Source of the DNA: an uncultured Balneola sp.
Lineage (GTDB): Bacteria > Bacteroidota > Rhodothermia > Balneolales > Balneolaceae
Direction of reading: 5' to 3'
Assembly: GCA_913058495.1 (NCBI GenBank)
Contig: CAJXQC010000012.1
Location: forward strand, 1-64,000
Length of the DNA: 64,000 nt
Numbering within the stretch: the first letter of the stretch is position 1; every line of letters starts with the position of its first letter. The position numbers and the translations under genes are program-made. Below, in pieces: positions 34,647-44,888 of the stretch. Below the pieces are notes generated by a model. The model did not search any database and was not told the DNA's origin. It saw only the letters and a list, made by a program, of their open reading frames with translations.

Positions 34647-36101
34647 ATGCACAAACTATTCATTCCTTTCCTGCTGATAGTATTATCGTGTGACTCGAAC
34701 CATAAAAATGGTAATTGGATCAAAACATTTGGAGGCTCTTCTCTTACTAAAATAGTTGCTCAGTCCATTGATAAAGAGGGAAATATCATCGTTGGAGGAA
34801 CTTATACTGGGGTAGAAACTCAATTTGGAAATACAACATTATCTTTGGATGGTTCTATGAACGCTTTTCTTTTAAAGTTTGATTCATTTGGAGATCAGAT
34901 TTGGTCAGTAAAGTTTGGGCAAAACGGAATAGTTTCTATTCAAGATATTGACACTGATGAACATGGAAATATTTATGCATTACTTGAATTATCTAAATCA
35001 CCTTTAACCGGAGAAGAAGGTGAAATGAACTTCAATAATTCTACAATAAAGGGTAATGGGAGGACTCCTTTTATAGTTAAGATTTCCAAAATTGGAAAAA
35101 TTGAATGGGTTCAAGAGCTTTCAAACTATAATTATGCGAAGTTTAATATCGTCAAAGTGTGGAATGAAAATCTATATGTGGGAGGGGGCTCAGACAGAGT
35201 GGATGAATTCATATCTAAACTTAGTGATTCCGGACCAACTTTTTTATCTGGCAAAGCCATATTTCTCAAGTTTGACTTAAATGCTAAAATTCAGAAAAAT
35301 TACATTTTAGATGGTAACTACTTAGGTGAAATTACAGATATAGAAATTTCTAAAGAGGGTAAAATATATTTATCTGGAAATGCCTATTGCCCTGAAAAAC
35401 TCACATTTCCTTTTGATCAAGATGAGTGTTTAGGAAATATCGCCATTGATGGTAAGCAATTAATCTTTAAAGGTTATAGCAATGGTTTTATTGCTAAAAT
35501 AGAAAATGATAAATTTTTCGACTTAAAATTAATCGGTAATGATTACAAAAGTCATACAACGCGTGGAATAACTTTTGACAAAAATAGTAATTTATATATT
35601 ACAGGCAGCTATAAAGGAAAAATCCAGTTGGGGAATATAATTTTGAATAGTGATAAGAATGAAAGCTATAGAATCAAAAACAACACTATTTATTTTACAA
35701 AGCTCGATTCGAGTTTTAATTATGTTTGGGGCCTTACTACTAAAGGTGGCTCAGGGTCGGATTATATTTGGGACATGTTAGTCAACAATAATAATCAATT
35801 AGTTGTAGCCGGTGACTATTTTGAACAAGTTAATTTTGGTGAATTTTCACTGGGAAAAGTTACAGAAGAAGTTGGTAAGAGAGGTATCTTCATCGCTGTT
35901 ATAGACAGTAACGGAAAGTATCAAAGGGTAATTTCAGATAATTCTGAATATGGTAGTAGAGCAATAAACGTTGATACGTTAAATGACGGTTCGTTTATTA
36001 TTTCCGGTGGTGTTGATGGTAAAAGCAACTTGAATGGAATAAAATTTGGACTTAGTAAAGGGAGAAATACTTTTGTATCTAGGATTTCACTTTTCGATTA
36101 A
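34647..36101 (+). CDS. SBBP-repeat-like beta-propeller lipoprotein
   Basis: 484 residues. A short lipoprotein signal (MHKLFIPFLLIVLSC, Cys 15) is followed by repeats of the form 'D..GN.Y..G.Y.G...FG......S.....F..K.D..G...W' (for example DKEGNIIVGGTYTG, DEHGNIYALLEL, DKNSNLYITGSYKG, NNNQLVVAGDYFE). These match the SBBP/beta-propeller family of surface lipoproteins. Function unknown. The gene is AT-rich and stands alone between two copies of a ~190-base direct repeat and after a duplicated terminator, suggesting it is a later addition here. Confidence 0.7.
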   Translation: MHKLFIPFLLIVLSCDSNHKNGNWIKTFGGSSLTKIVAQSIDKEGNIIVGGTYTGVETQFGNTTLSLDGSMNAFLLKFDSFGDQIWSVKFGQNGIVSIQDIDTDEHGNIYALLELSKSPLTGEEGEMNFNNSTIKGNGRTPFIVKISKIGKIEWVQELSNYNYAKFNIVKVWNENLYVGGGSDRVDEFISKLSDSGPTFLSGKAIFLKFDLNAKIQKNYILDGNYLGEITDIEISKEGKIYLSGNAYCPEKLTFPFDQDECLGNIAIDGKQLIFKGYSNGFIAKIENDKFFDLKLIGNDYKSHTTRGITFDKNSNLYITGSYKGKIQLGNIILNSDKNESYRIKNNTIYFTKLDSSFNYVWGLTTKGGSGSDYIWDMLVNNNNQLVVAGDYFEQVNFGEFSLGKVTEEVGKRGIFIAVIDSNGKYQRVISDNSEYGSRAINVDTLNDGSFIISGGVDGKSNLNGIKFGLSKGRNTFVSRISLFD

Positions 36102-36136
36102 AACATATTATTTACCTCTCCTCTTACCTAAAATGT

Positions 36137-36322
36137 AAAGATTGCACATTTGGCAACTCTTATATATTTGTTAAGATAATCCCCATTTTAAAGGGATGTC
36201 CTTACAGAATGCTGTGTAGTTTAACAGTTCGCAAACTTCACCCATCCGTCGGATCATCCAAAGTAACTGTTTGGATGATCATCTCCCCTGCCTACCGGAC
36301 AGGCAAGCTTCAAAGGAAATTT
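36137..36322 (+). repeat. Long direct repeat, copy 2
   Basis: Same order as copy 1 (34314-34510), starting AAAGATTGCAC and ending near CAAAGGAAATTT. It carries a 20-base insert near the end that makes a TGCCT...AGGCA hairpin and has one mismatch in the GTGAAGTTT stem. It flanks the propeller lipoprotein gene on its 3' side. Confidence 0.88.
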
Positions 36323-36374
36323 AGACGCATTTAGTATTCTTTTGTGATTTTGTGCTTTCGTGGCTATATCCCAC

Positions 36375-36408
36375 AAAAAAAGGCATCCAAACTTAATTGG
36401 ATGCCTTT
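36375..36408 (-). terminator. Rho-independent terminator of rpsA
   Basis: Minus strand: AAAGGCATCCAA (36408-36397), six-base loop, TTGGATGCCTTT (36390-36379), then T run. A perfect 12-bp stem 29 bases after the rpsA stop. Confidence 0.92.
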
Positions 36409-36436
36409 CTAAAATCTGAGACTAATCAGCTAAATA

Positions 36437-38395
36437 TTATTCAGCAGAGTCTTCGTCAGTGTCTTTTTTCTTAGACTTCTTGCTAGTAGACTTTTTAGCA
36501 GCAGCTTCTTTTTCTTCTGCTTCCATTTTGTCTTTAAGAGCAGCCAGTCCGGACATCTCACCTAAAGTAGGTGCACCGGTTTCAACATCAGCAGCTTCGA
36601 TCTTCTTCTTAGCTTCTTTTGCTTTCTTCTGGTCTTTGTCTAACTGACTCAAGTTGATGCTTTTTGCCTCTTCGTTAAAGTCGAGTACAAATGCTTCTAC
36701 TTTGTCGCCTTCTTTAAATTCAGGCTCAACAGCTTTTCCGTAGCTTAAGAATGCTTCAGCGCCAAGAGGTAATTTCACAAAAGCGCCTTTGTCAGTTGCT
36801 TTCACTACTTCACCTTCTACAGATACGCCCGGAGCATATTCTTTAGCATATTTTGTCCAAGGATTATCCTGAACTTGCTTATGACCCAGTGTAATTCTTC
36901 TGTTATCGAAATCAACACCAAGAATCACAACTTCGATTTCCTGATCTTTCTTAACGATCTCGTTTGGATGCTCAACTTTTTCAGTCCAGCTTAAGTCAGA
37001 AACGTGGATCAAACCATCAATACCTGGCTCCAGCTCAACAAATACACCGAAGTTAGTAAGGTTTCTGATCACACCGTCATGCTTAGAACCAACAGGGAAT
37101 CTTTCAAGGATATCAGCCCATGGATCGTTAGTCAATTGCTTAACACCAAGAGAAATTTTCTTCTCGTCTTCGTTGATGTTCAACACGATACATTCTACAA
37201 CGTCATCTTTCTGAACTAACTGAGATGGATGCTTGATATGCTGTGTCCATGACATTTCACTGATGTGAATAAGACCTTCAACACCTTTCTCAAGCTCAAC
37301 GAAAGCACCGTAATCTGCGATAGAAACCACACGACCTTGTACTTTGTTTTCTTCTGGATACTTAGCATGAATTTCTTCCCACGGATGCGGTTGTAATTGC
37401 TTCAGTCCAAGAGAAACACGCTTGCTCTTCTCATCAAAGTCGATAACAGCAACGTTTAATCTCTGATCCAATTGAACGATCTCGTTTGGATTGTCAACAC
37501 GTCCCCATGAAAGGTCAGTGATGTGAAGAAGTCCGTCAACGCCACCAAGATCGATGAATACACCGAAATCAGTAATGTTTTTAACAGCACCTTCAAGAAC
37601 CTGACCTGCTTCGATCGTTTCAAGAATTTCTTCTCTCTGCTCTTCAAGATCACTTTCAATAAGAGCTCTGTGAGATACAACTACGTTTTCTGCAGCCATG
37701 TTAAGCTTCACAACCTGGAATTCCATGGTTCTGCCTACATAAGCATCAAAGTCACGTACTGGACGTACATCAATTTGTGATCCCGGAAGGAACGCATCGA
37801 TACCGAATACATCCACAACCATACCACCTTTAATTCTACGCTTGATGTAACCTTCAATAATAGTAGCTGATTCGTGAGAAGCTTCGATTTTCTCCCACGC
37901 TTGCAGGATATCTGCTTTTCTTCTGGAAAGGATTAACTGACCGTCTTTATCTTCAACGCGATCAAGGAATACATCTACTTCGTCACCTGGAGCCATGCTC
38001 TCAAGTACAGAATTAGGGAATTCATTTACTGCAATGATTCCTTCTGATTTAAATCCGATGTCGATAACTACATATTTGTCATCAACAGATGCTACACGAC
38101 CTGTAATAATTTCTTTTTCTTCGATCTGATTGAGCGTATTCTCATACATTCCCATCATTTCATTGAACTCGTCATCAGTATATTCATCTGATGGACTAGC
38201 TAATTGGTCGTAAGTGTATACATCGCCTTCAACTTCACCTGTAAATACGTGAGTTAAAGTTTCAGCAGTTTCTTCGGCTGTAGCTTCAGTTTCTGTAGTT
38301 TCTTCTTCTGCTACTGCAGTTTCTGTTTCTTCAACAGCTTCAGTTGTAGTAGTTTCTTCCTGTTCGGTTTCTTGTTTATTTAATTCTTCGGTCAT
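36437..38395 (-). CDS. rpsA: 30S ribosomal protein S1
   Basis: 652 residues, longer than E. coli S1 (557) because of an acidic N-terminal lead of about 90 residues (EETTTTEAVEETETAVAEEE...) and a Lys/Ser tail. Six S1 RNA-binding domains can be counted, with repeats such as GVFIDLGGVDGLLHITDLSWG and GAFVELEKGVEGLIHISEMSW. S1 brings mRNA to the ribosome; in organisms with weak Shine-Dalgarno sequences it matters all the more. It follows cmk by 54 bases, the usual neighbour. Confidence 0.96.
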   Translation of the reverse strand: MTEELNKQETEQEETTTTEAVEETETAVAEEETTETEATAEETAETLTHVFTGEVEGDVYTYDQLASPSDEYTDDEFNEMMGMYENTLNQIEEKEIITGRVASVDDKYVVIDIGFKSEGIIAVNEFPNSVLESMAPGDEVDVFLDRVEDKDGQLILSRRKADILQAWEKIEASHESATIIEGYIKRRIKGGMVVDVFGIDAFLPGSQIDVRPVRDFDAYVGRTMEFQVVKLNMAAENVVVSHRALIESDLEEQREEILETIEAGQVLEGAVKNITDFGVFIDLGGVDGLLHITDLSWGRVDNPNEIVQLDQRLNVAVIDFDEKSKRVSLGLKQLQPHPWEEIHAKYPEENKVQGRVVSIADYGAFVELEKGVEGLIHISEMSWTQHIKHPSQLVQKDDVVECIVLNINEDEKKISLGVKQLTNDPWADILERFPVGSKHDGVIRNLTNFGVFVELEPGIDGLIHVSDLSWTEKVEHPNEIVKKDQEIEVVILGVDFDNRRITLGHKQVQDNPWTKYAKEYAPGVSVEGEVVKATDKGAFVKLPLGAEAFLSYGKAVEPEFKEGDKVEAFVLDFNEEAKSINLSQLDKDQKKAKEAKKKIEAADVETGAPTLGEMSGLAALKDKMEAEEKEAAAKKSTSKKSKKKDTDEDSAE

Positions 38396-38449
38396 TATAA
38401 GTTTTGTTAATGTTTTACCTCACAACTGGCTTTCAACTGTGGGATAAGG

Positions 38450-39115
38450 TTATTGTTTGTTTGGTGGCATTTTCTGCCGTACTCGTTCTGCGATCTGTGA
38501 TACCTGCTCTTCAAAACTAAGTTCCGAAGTGTTAATCAAGATGGCATCGTCTGCTTGTTTCAGCGGATCAGATGCTCTGTTTGAATCAGCATTATCTCTG
38601 GATTCAAGGTTTGATTTGATTTCCTCTAACGAGGCATCCAAACCCTGGGCTTCCATTTCAGCTAATCGTCGCTTTGCTCTTTCATGGAGATCAGCAACCA
38701 TAAAAAATTTAAGTTCTGCATCCGGAAACACTGCTGTTCCCAGATCTCTGCCGTCTGCAATATACACTCCGGTTTCAACTTCAGCTCTCATCAATTTATT
38801 TATGTGAGACCTTACCATTGGATCGGATGCTACTTTGCTTACAGCATTAGAAACTTTCATTTCTCTGATTTCATCAGACACTTCTTCCCCATTCAAAAAA
38901 GAATGGAAATTTTTATTTTTGAAATAAAATGAAATATCACTTTCTTTCAGGCGATCAAAGAACGAGGTTCCATTATTAAGTGATTCTAAATAGACGAGGG
39001 TTGCTACTCGATACAACGCTCCGGAATCCAAAAATTGGATCTGAAGTTGCTCGGCAATTGCCCTAGCTGTTGAACTTTTTCCCGACCCTGCAGGCCCATC
39101 GATTACCACTATCAT
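38450..39115 (-). CDS. cmk: Cytidylate kinase
   Basis: 221 residues. The P-loop GPAGSGKSS (7-15), the DGRDLGTAVFPDAELKFF stretch and the lid with ERAKRRLAE are those of CMP/dCMP kinase. It makes CDP and dCDP for nucleic acid and lipid synthesis. As in many bacteria it precedes rpsA in one operon. Upstream it is divergent from rpsT. Confidence 0.96.
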   Translation of the reverse strand: MIVVIDGPAGSGKSSTARAIAEQLQIQFLDSGALYRVATLVYLESLNNGTSFFDRLKESDISFYFKNKNFHSFLNGEEVSDEIREMKVSNAVSKVASDPMVRSHINKLMRAEVETGVYIADGRDLGTAVFPDAELKFFMVADLHERAKRRLAEMEAQGLDASLEEIKSNLESRDNADSNRASDPLKQADDAILINTSELSFEEQVSQIAERVRQKMPPNKQ

Positions 39116-39163
39116 AATAGAAAGGCTAAATTAAACTTATTCCCGGAAATATTCAATCAAATG

Positions 39164-39194
39164 TTGAATAATGTTTTACATTCCCGTAATTTTG
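39164..39194 (+). promoter_or_regulatory. Promoter of rpsT-gpmI
   Basis: TTG (39164-39166), 20 bases, then TAATTTTG (39187-39194), an exact TAnnTTTG box. Transcription would start some 7 bases after it, about 30 bases before the rpsT ATG. The TTG lies in an ATTCAA/TTGAAT inverted repeat (39152-39170) that might be an operator or part of the divergent cmk control region. Confidence 0.65.
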
Positions 39195-39232
39195 GTGACT
39201 GAAAAACTTTACATCAAATTCGACTATAAGTC

Positions 39233-39484
39233 ATGCCACAAACTAAACAAGCGATTAAACGAGTTCGCCAAGCTGAAAAAAGTAAGAAGCACAACCGCGC
39301 TCGTAAATCAAAAATGAGAATGCTTATCAAGGACGTAATGACCGCTACTGATAAGAAAGAAGCAGAAAAGCTGTTAAAAGAAGCTGTTTCTTACGTTGAC
39401 AGAATGAGTGTGAAAGGTATCGTTCACAAGAACAATGCTGCACGCAAGAAAGCCGCTCTTACTAAGCACGTAAACAGTTTATAA
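39233..39484 (+). CDS. rpsT: 30S ribosomal protein S20
   Basis: 83 residues, very basic and helical; MPQTKQAIKRVRQAEKSKKHN and the C-terminal KGIVHKNNAARKKAALTKHV are typical of S20, which binds 16S rRNA early in assembly. The length is normal. It has its own Bacteroidota-type promoter. gpmI follows 12 bases after the stop on the same strand. Confidence 0.96.
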   Translation: MPQTKQAIKRVRQAEKSKKHNRARKSKMRMLIKDVMTATDKKEAEKLLKEAVSYVDRMSVKGIVHKNNAARKKAALTKHVNSL

Positions 39485-39496
39485 GATCTTTATTTG

Positions 39497-41017
39497 ATGG
39501 CCAGCTCCCGATCTAAAGCACTTTTAGTAATTTTAGATGGATACGGGTTGGCCGAAGATCCTACTGTCAGCGCTATAGATAAAGCTGACAAGCCTTTCTT
39601 AGATCATCTTTTTGCAACGTATCCGAATACTCACCTCTCAGCGAGCGGAGATAACGTTGGATTACCCGAAGGACAATTTGGTAATTCCGAAGTAGGTCAC
39701 CTTAATATTGGTGCGGGAAGAATTGTACGTCAGGAACTCTCAAGAATTAACCTGGCTATCAAATCAAGTGATTTTTTCCGGAACGAAGTTCTTTTAGAAG
39801 CTATTCGAAAAGCTAAGCCAAAAAACAAGATCCATCTTATCGGACTGTTTTCTGATGGTGGTGTTCACAGCTACAACGATCATTTGTTCGCGCTTTTAGA
39901 ACTTTGTAAAAAGGAAGGCATCGAAAATGTATACGTACATGCTTTCACAGATGGAAGAGACACCGCTCCAAATGGCGGAAAAAAATACGCACAGGAATTC
40001 AATAGAAAAGCCGAAGAGATCGGCGTTGGGAAATTAGCATCAGTTATTGGTCGATATTATGCGATGGACAGAGATAACCGCTGGGAACGCGTTCAACTGG
40101 CTTATGATCTTTTAGTTAATGGTGAAGGAGAGATTTTTGAGAGTTCTGATGAAGCTTTTGATTCTTCTTACTCTGATGGAGTAACTGATGAGTTCATCAA
40201 ACCTATACTTCTCGATTCTTCAGATGAGTCTCGTATTCAAAAAGATGACTCAGTAATTTTCTACAATATCAGAGGCGACAGAGCCAGGGAAATTTCAAGA
40301 GCACTGAACGAGAAAGGGTTCAATGAGTTTGAAATCAAAGATTTGAATCTTCATTACGCTACCTTCACTTCTTACGATGAGACTTTTGAGTTTGCTCACG
40401 TAGCATATCCCCCACAAGAATTAAAAAATACATTAGGAGAGTGGGTAAGTAAGCAAGGGAAAAAACAATTCCGCATTGCTGAAACCGAAAAATACCCTCA
40501 CGTAACCTATTTCTTTAATGGTGGCGTTGAGATTCCCAATGAAGGTGAAGACAGACTGGTTATTCCTAGCCCGAAAGTTGCTACTTACGATCTGCAACCC
40601 GAAATGAACGCCGATCAGGTTACCCAAGCTCTATGTGAACGTCTAGAGTCTGAAGAGTATGATCTCGTAATTCTGAATTTTGCCAACCCCGACATGGTTG
40701 GACACACAGGCGTTATGGAAGCTGCAATCAAAGCCGTTGAGGCCATCGATAAGGAATTAAAAAAGGTAATTGATACTGCAAATGCACACGGTTATACATC
40801 TTTAATCATTGCTGATCACGGAAATGCAGATCAAATGATCAAACCTGACGGAAGTCCTCATACCGCACATACAACAGCGCTTGTTCCGGCTATTTTAGTA
40901 AATCACCCTGATTCACCTGAAATGCACCCGGGAATCCTTGCTGACGTAGCTCCTACCCTTTTAAAGTGCATGAAAACCGATCAACCTGAAGAAATGTCGG
41001 GAACTCCTCTTTTTTAA
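39497..41017 (+). CDS. gpmI: 2,3-bisphosphoglycerate-independent phosphoglycerate mutase
   Basis: 506 residues from ATG 39497 (a TTG codon just before also opens the frame). This is the manganese-dependent enzyme of glycolysis that interconverts 3- and 2-phosphoglycerate. The active-site serine is in NSEVGH (Ser 64), the first metal site in LVILDGYG, and further metal ligands in HAFTDGRDT, NFANPDMVGHTG and IADHGNADQM. Alkaline-phosphatase-fold, cytosolic. Co-transcribed with rpsT. Confidence 0.96.
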   Translation: MASSRSKALLVILDGYGLAEDPTVSAIDKADKPFLDHLFATYPNTHLSASGDNVGLPEGQFGNSEVGHLNIGAGRIVRQELSRINLAIKSSDFFRNEVLLEAIRKAKPKNKIHLIGLFSDGGVHSYNDHLFALLELCKKEGIENVYVHAFTDGRDTAPNGGKKYAQEFNRKAEEIGVGKLASVIGRYYAMDRDNRWERVQLAYDLLVNGEGEIFESSDEAFDSSYSDGVTDEFIKPILLDSSDESRIQKDDSVIFYNIRGDRAREISRALNEKGFNEFEIKDLNLHYATFTSYDETFEFAHVAYPPQELKNTLGEWVSKQGKKQFRIAETEKYPHVTYFFNGGVEIPNEGEDRLVIPSPKVATYDLQPEMNADQVTQALCERLESEEYDLVILNFANPDMVGHTGVMEAAIKAVEAIDKELKKVIDTANAHGYTSLIIADHGNADQMIKPDGSPHTAHTTALVPAILVNHPDSPEMHPGILADVAPTLLKCMKTDQPEEMSGTPLF

Positions 41018-41162
41018 TCCCATTCTGTCTGCATTTTTTTTGCAATTAGCTACACGCCCTGCTACATTCAAAAAAGAATGAACTAAAGTTATGTCGGGCT
41101 CGTTTTTTGCATAGGCGTAACACATAAGAGAAACATAATAAAAGACAGAAGGACCTACCATT

Positions 41163-43748
41163 ATGGAGGGCAATTTTTCAAGTAAAGTTAGGGACGTAAT
41201 TCAATTCAGCAGAGAAGAAGCGCTGCGTTTGGGTCACGACTACATTGGCACTGAACATCTCATTCTGGGTATTGTACGATTAGGCGATGGAGTTGCGATT
41301 CGGATTCTTAAAAATTTAGATTGCGATCTTTTCAAATTAAAAAAGACTATTGAAGATACAGTAAGAGGAACAGGTGGTTCCGTTACTGTGGGAAATATTC
41401 CACTCACGAAGCAAGCTGAAAAAGTATTACGGATTACTTATTTAGAAGCAAAACTGTATAAAAGTGACACCATCGGCACAGAGCATTTATTACTGTCACT
41501 TTTAAGAGACGATGAAAACATAGCTGCCCAAATCTTGCAGCAATTCAGCGTTTCTTATGATTCTGTTCGTGAAGAATTAGATCTTATTATCTCAGGAAAA
41601 ACCAGAGATGAAGATTTAGATTCTTCTTCCCTCTCTGCAAGCGTTGCGCCTTCAGGAGGTTCACAAGGTTCCGGAAGCTCTAGAGAAAAGAAAATGGAAA
41701 AATCAAAAACACCGGTCCTCGATAACTTTGGTCGGGACCTCACTCAAATGGCTATTGATGGGAAATTAGATCCGATCATTGGTCGTGACAAGGAAATTGA
41801 ACGTGTTGCTCAGGTGTTGAGCCGTCGTAAGAAAAATAACCCGGTTCTTATAGGTGAACCCGGTGTTGGTAAAACTGCTATTGCCGAAGGACTGGCAGAT
41901 AGAATTATAGAAAGAAAAGTATCTCGTGTGTTATACGACAAACGTGTGATCGCTCTTGATCTGGCTGCATTGGTTGCAGGAACAAAATACCGCGGTCAGT
42001 TTGAAGAACGTATGAAAGCGATCATGACAGAACTTGAGAAAACAGATAATGTAATTCTGTTTATTGATGAGTTACATACTATTGTTGGAGCAGGTGGAGC
42101 AAGTGGCTCACTGGATGCTTCAAACATGTTAAAGCCGGCTTTAGCTCGTGGAGACATACAGGCCATCGGAGCAACTACGCTGAATGAGTATCGTCAGTTT
42201 ATTGAAAAAGATGGCGCACTCGAACGTAGATTCCAGAAGATCATGGTTGATCCAACAACTCCTGAAGAAACCATTGAGATCTTAAAGCAGATTAAACCAA
42301 AATATGAGAAGCATCATGGTGTTCGTTACAAAGATGACGCCATTGAAGCTTGCGTTTCTTTGACCGATCGATATGTAACTGATCACTTCTTACCGGATAA
42401 AGCTATTGATGCTCTGGATGAAGCAGGTGCAAGAGTCCACTTATCGAATATCACTGTTCCAAAGCATATCATTGATCTGGAAGAACAAATAGAATCTACC
42501 GGCCATGACAAAAACAGCATGGTCAAAAAGCAAAGATTCGAAGAAGCTGCTCGTTTAAGAGACACCGAAAAACGCTTGATCGAAGATCTTGAAGTTGCCC
42601 AAAAAGAATGGGACAAAGAATCTGAAAGCATTTTATTTGATGTAGAAGAAGACGATGTCGCTTCTGTTATTGCAATGATGAGCGGTGTTCCTGTGAACAA
42701 GATCAGCCAGAATGAAGGACAGAAACTTCTGAAAATGAAGGAGAGTCTTGCAGGAAAAGTGGTTGGACAAAGCGAAGCTATTGTTAAGCTTACCAAAGCA
42801 ATTCAAAGAACCCGTGCCGGATTGAAAGATCCTTCAAGACCGATAGGTTCATTCGTATTCTTAGGGCCAACCGGTGTTGGTAAAACAGAACTTGCCAAAG
42901 TACTCGCCAAATATCTCTTTGATAAGGAAGATTCTTTGATCAGGGTTGACATGAGTGAGTATATGGAAAAGTTCTCCGTATCCAGATTGGTTGGAGCGCC
43001 TCCGGGCTATGTGGGATATGAAGAAGGCGGAATTCTTACCGAGAAAGTACGTCGTAAGCCGTATAGTGTAGTTCTTCTTGATGAGATCGAGAAAGCACAC
43101 CCTGATGTATTTAACATTTTGCTTCAAGTTCTGGATGATGGGATTCTGACTGATAGCTTAGGAAGACGAGTTGATTTCAGAAATACGATCATTATTATGA
43201 CTTCTAATATCGGAGCGCGTGATATCCGCAACCTTGGAAAAGGAATCGGATTCGGCGGACCGGACGAAGGCACTTTTGATTATGCTAAGATGAAGTCTAC
43301 CATTCAGGATGCATTAAAGAAAGTATTCAATCCTGAGTTCCTGAACAGAATTGATGATGTGATCACATTCAAGCCTCTTGAAAAACAAGATATTTTTGAG
43401 ATCATAGATATCATTTCTGACGATTTATTTGCTCGTATTAAAGACATCGGATATACCGTTGATATTACTAAAGGAGCCAAGGAATTTATCACTGATAAAG
43501 GTTTTGATCCTAAGTATGGAGCCAGACCTCTTAAGCGTGCAATTCAAAAGTACATTGAAGATCCGTTAGCCGAAGAGCTTCTGGAAAATAAGAGGGAAAT
43601 AGGATCTACCATTAAGATCAAAATGAACAAATCCAGAGATGGATTAGAATTTGATTGGACCAAACCTGATCCCAAAACGGTTAAGGAAAAAGAAACCAAA
43701 GCCTCTGAGGAAGAGGACGCTTCTAAAGAAGCCAAAAAAGAAGCTTGA
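41163..43748 (+). CDS. clpC: ATP-dependent Clp protease ATP-binding subunit ClpC
   Basis: 861 residues: two N-terminal Clp repeats (about 1-145), the first AAA+ module with GEPGVGKT at 231-238, a middle coiled coil with a UVR-like motif ([17 protein letters not shown] near 460), and the second AAA+ with GPTGVGKT at 568-575 and the ClpP-docking loop region. The Lys/Glu-rich tail is unusual but short. ClpC unfolds proteins for ClpP. AAGGACC before ATG 41163 is a fair ribosome binding site. No CtsR-like operator was recognised upstream. Confidence 0.94.
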   Translation: MEGNFSSKVRDVIQFSREEALRLGHDYIGTEHLILGIVRLGDGVAIRILKNLDCDLFKLKKTIEDTVRGTGGSVTVGNIPLTKQAEKVLRITYLEAKLYKSDTIGTEHLLLSLLRDDENIAAQILQQFSVSYDSVREELDLIISGKTRDEDLDSSSLSASVAPSGGSQGSGSSREKKMEKSKTPVLDNFGRDLTQMAIDGKLDPIIGRDKEIERVAQVLSRRKKNNPVLIGEPGVGKTAIAEGLADRIIERKVSRVLYDKRVIALDLAALVAGTKYRGQFEERMKAIMTELEKTDNVILFIDELHTIVGAGGASGSLDASNMLKPALARGDIQAIGATTLNEYRQFIEKDGALERRFQKIMVDPTTPEETIEILKQIKPKYEKHHGVRYKDDAIEACVSLTDRYVTDHFLPDKAIDALDEAGARVHLSNITVPKHIIDLEEQIESTGHDKNSMVKKQRFEEAARLRDTEKRLIEDLEVAQKEWDKESESILFDVEEDDVASVIAMMSGVPVNKISQNEGQKLLKMKESLAGKVVGQSEAIVKLTKAIQRTRAGLKDPSRPIGSFVFLGPTGVGKTELAKVLAKYLFDKEDSLIRVDMSEYMEKFSVSRLVGAPPGYVGYEEGGILTEKVRRKPYSVVLLDEIEKAHPDVFNILLQVLDDGILTDSLGRRVDFRNTIIIMTSNIGARDIRNLGKGIGFGGPDEGTFDYAKMKSTIQDALKKVFNPEFLNRIDDVITFKPLEKQDIFEIIDIISDDLFARIKDIGYTVDITKGAKEFITDKGFDPKYGARPLKRAIQKYIEDPLAEELLENKREIGSTIKIKMNKSRDGLEFDWTKPDPKTVKEKETKASEEEDASKEAKKEA

Positions 43749-43753
43749 TCATT

Positions 43754-43784
43754 AAAAGCCTCGTCACTTGATGAGGCTTTTTTT
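43754..43784. terminator. Bidirectional terminator between clpC and the convergent gene
   Basis: AAAAGCCTC (43754-43762) and GAGGCTTTT (43773-43781) with a T run on one side and an A run on the other, in the 43-base gap between convergent stops. Confidence 0.9.
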
Positions 43785-43791
43785 ATTCTCT

Positions 43792-44772
43792 TTAGAAACT
43801 TGCTTTCAGGTTCAGGTTTTTACTCATACCGGTAATGGTGTAATTGTATCTGCTGTTTTTATTCATGGAGATATTATCCAATTCAGCAATTTGAACCGTA
43901 CCTGAATATTTTTGACTGGCTATTTTTCTGGCAGCAACATTGATAATTCTAACTTCGATATCAGATAAAGTGGTTCCGTTCAAATCTCCGGTTAAACCAA
44001 CGATAGTTTGATCAGATGCACTGTAATTTGCAAACTGGAGTGTCCCGTTTCTGAAACTACTGCTCCCGATTCTCTCACCGCTCTGTACATTATAAACTGC
44101 TACTCTTCCTTCTGAAAAAACAGTTAAAGTAGACCCGCTTCCATATAAATTCAGCCCTTTTATCTCTCTGTCAAAAGCAATTTTTCTGATCTCATTTCCA
44201 TAACGATCCATAACCGTGATTTCATCATCACTCCCTTCTGTACCTGCTGCAATAGCTATAAACTCTCCTGACTCAGAAACTCTCACTGCTCTGATTTCCT
44301 GATCAGTTCTAAAGAAAATATCACGCTCAGAATTTTCCAAGCCTATCACTTTGGCTCGCGATCCTCTTTTATTTCCATTCCTGATCTGTGGATTGTATAG
44401 CACAATGGTTTTGCCCATTGGATCTGTGGCCAGTTCAGAAATCTTTTCGCCATCTTCACTATTCGAATTGTTAGAGATTGGTCGAATTACACTTCCAAAA
44501 GAATCAAATAACACAAAATTAGCAATGTTTTCACGAACAATATACGCTCCGTTTTGCAATGGATAGATCTTAAACGAAGGATCATTACTCATAGGTTTAT
44601 ATTCACCGGAATTAATAACCGCACCATTTGGCTCCATAATTTGTATCATATTGGAACTTATATTTCCACTTAGATATGATGCACCGGAGACTCCGTCCGA
44701 TATGCTCAACGATTGACTAATGAGTGAGGTGGATAATAATCCCGCTAAAAAAAAGAGTGAAAAAGTTTTCAT
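43792..44772 (-). CDS. Secreted propeller-like protein of unknown function
   Basis: 326 residues with a Sec signal peptide (MKTFSLFFLAGLLSTSLISQ, about 20 residues). The rest is repeated four-stranded units of the WD40/propeller kind (AVRVSESGEFIAIAAGTEGSDDEITVMDRYGNEIRKI; GLNLYGSGSTLTVFSEGRVAVYNVQSGERI, each shorter than a full blade by eye). No catalytic motif or lipobox. It is convergent with clpC and divergent from the SDR gene. Function unknown. Confidence 0.65.
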   Translation of the reverse strand: MKTFSLFFLAGLLSTSLISQSLSISDGVSGASYLSGNISSNMIQIMEPNGAVINSGEYKPMSNDPSFKIYPLQNGAYIVRENIANFVLFDSFGSVIRPISNNSNSEDGEKISELATDPMGKTIVLYNPQIRNGNKRGSRAKVIGLENSERDIFFRTDQEIRAVRVSESGEFIAIAAGTEGSDDEITVMDRYGNEIRKIAFDREIKGLNLYGSGSTLTVFSEGRVAVYNVQSGERIGSSSFRNGTLQFANYSASDQTIVGLTGDLNGTTLSDIEVRIINVAARKIASQKYSGTVQIAELDNISMNKNSRYNYTITGMSKNLNLKASF

Positions 44773-44888
44773 ATATATTTCAGAAGTTAATTCGTACCAA
44801 AGAACGGGATTTTTAAAGAATATTTCTGCTTTTCCTCGTCCTTTTTTGCAAAATGTCTATCTTTAGGAAACTTCAAAATAATTGATTC

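Noticed and set aside
37456-37780. Overlapping ORFs on both strands inside rpsA
   Set aside because: Frames within the S1 domain repeats of a certain gene.
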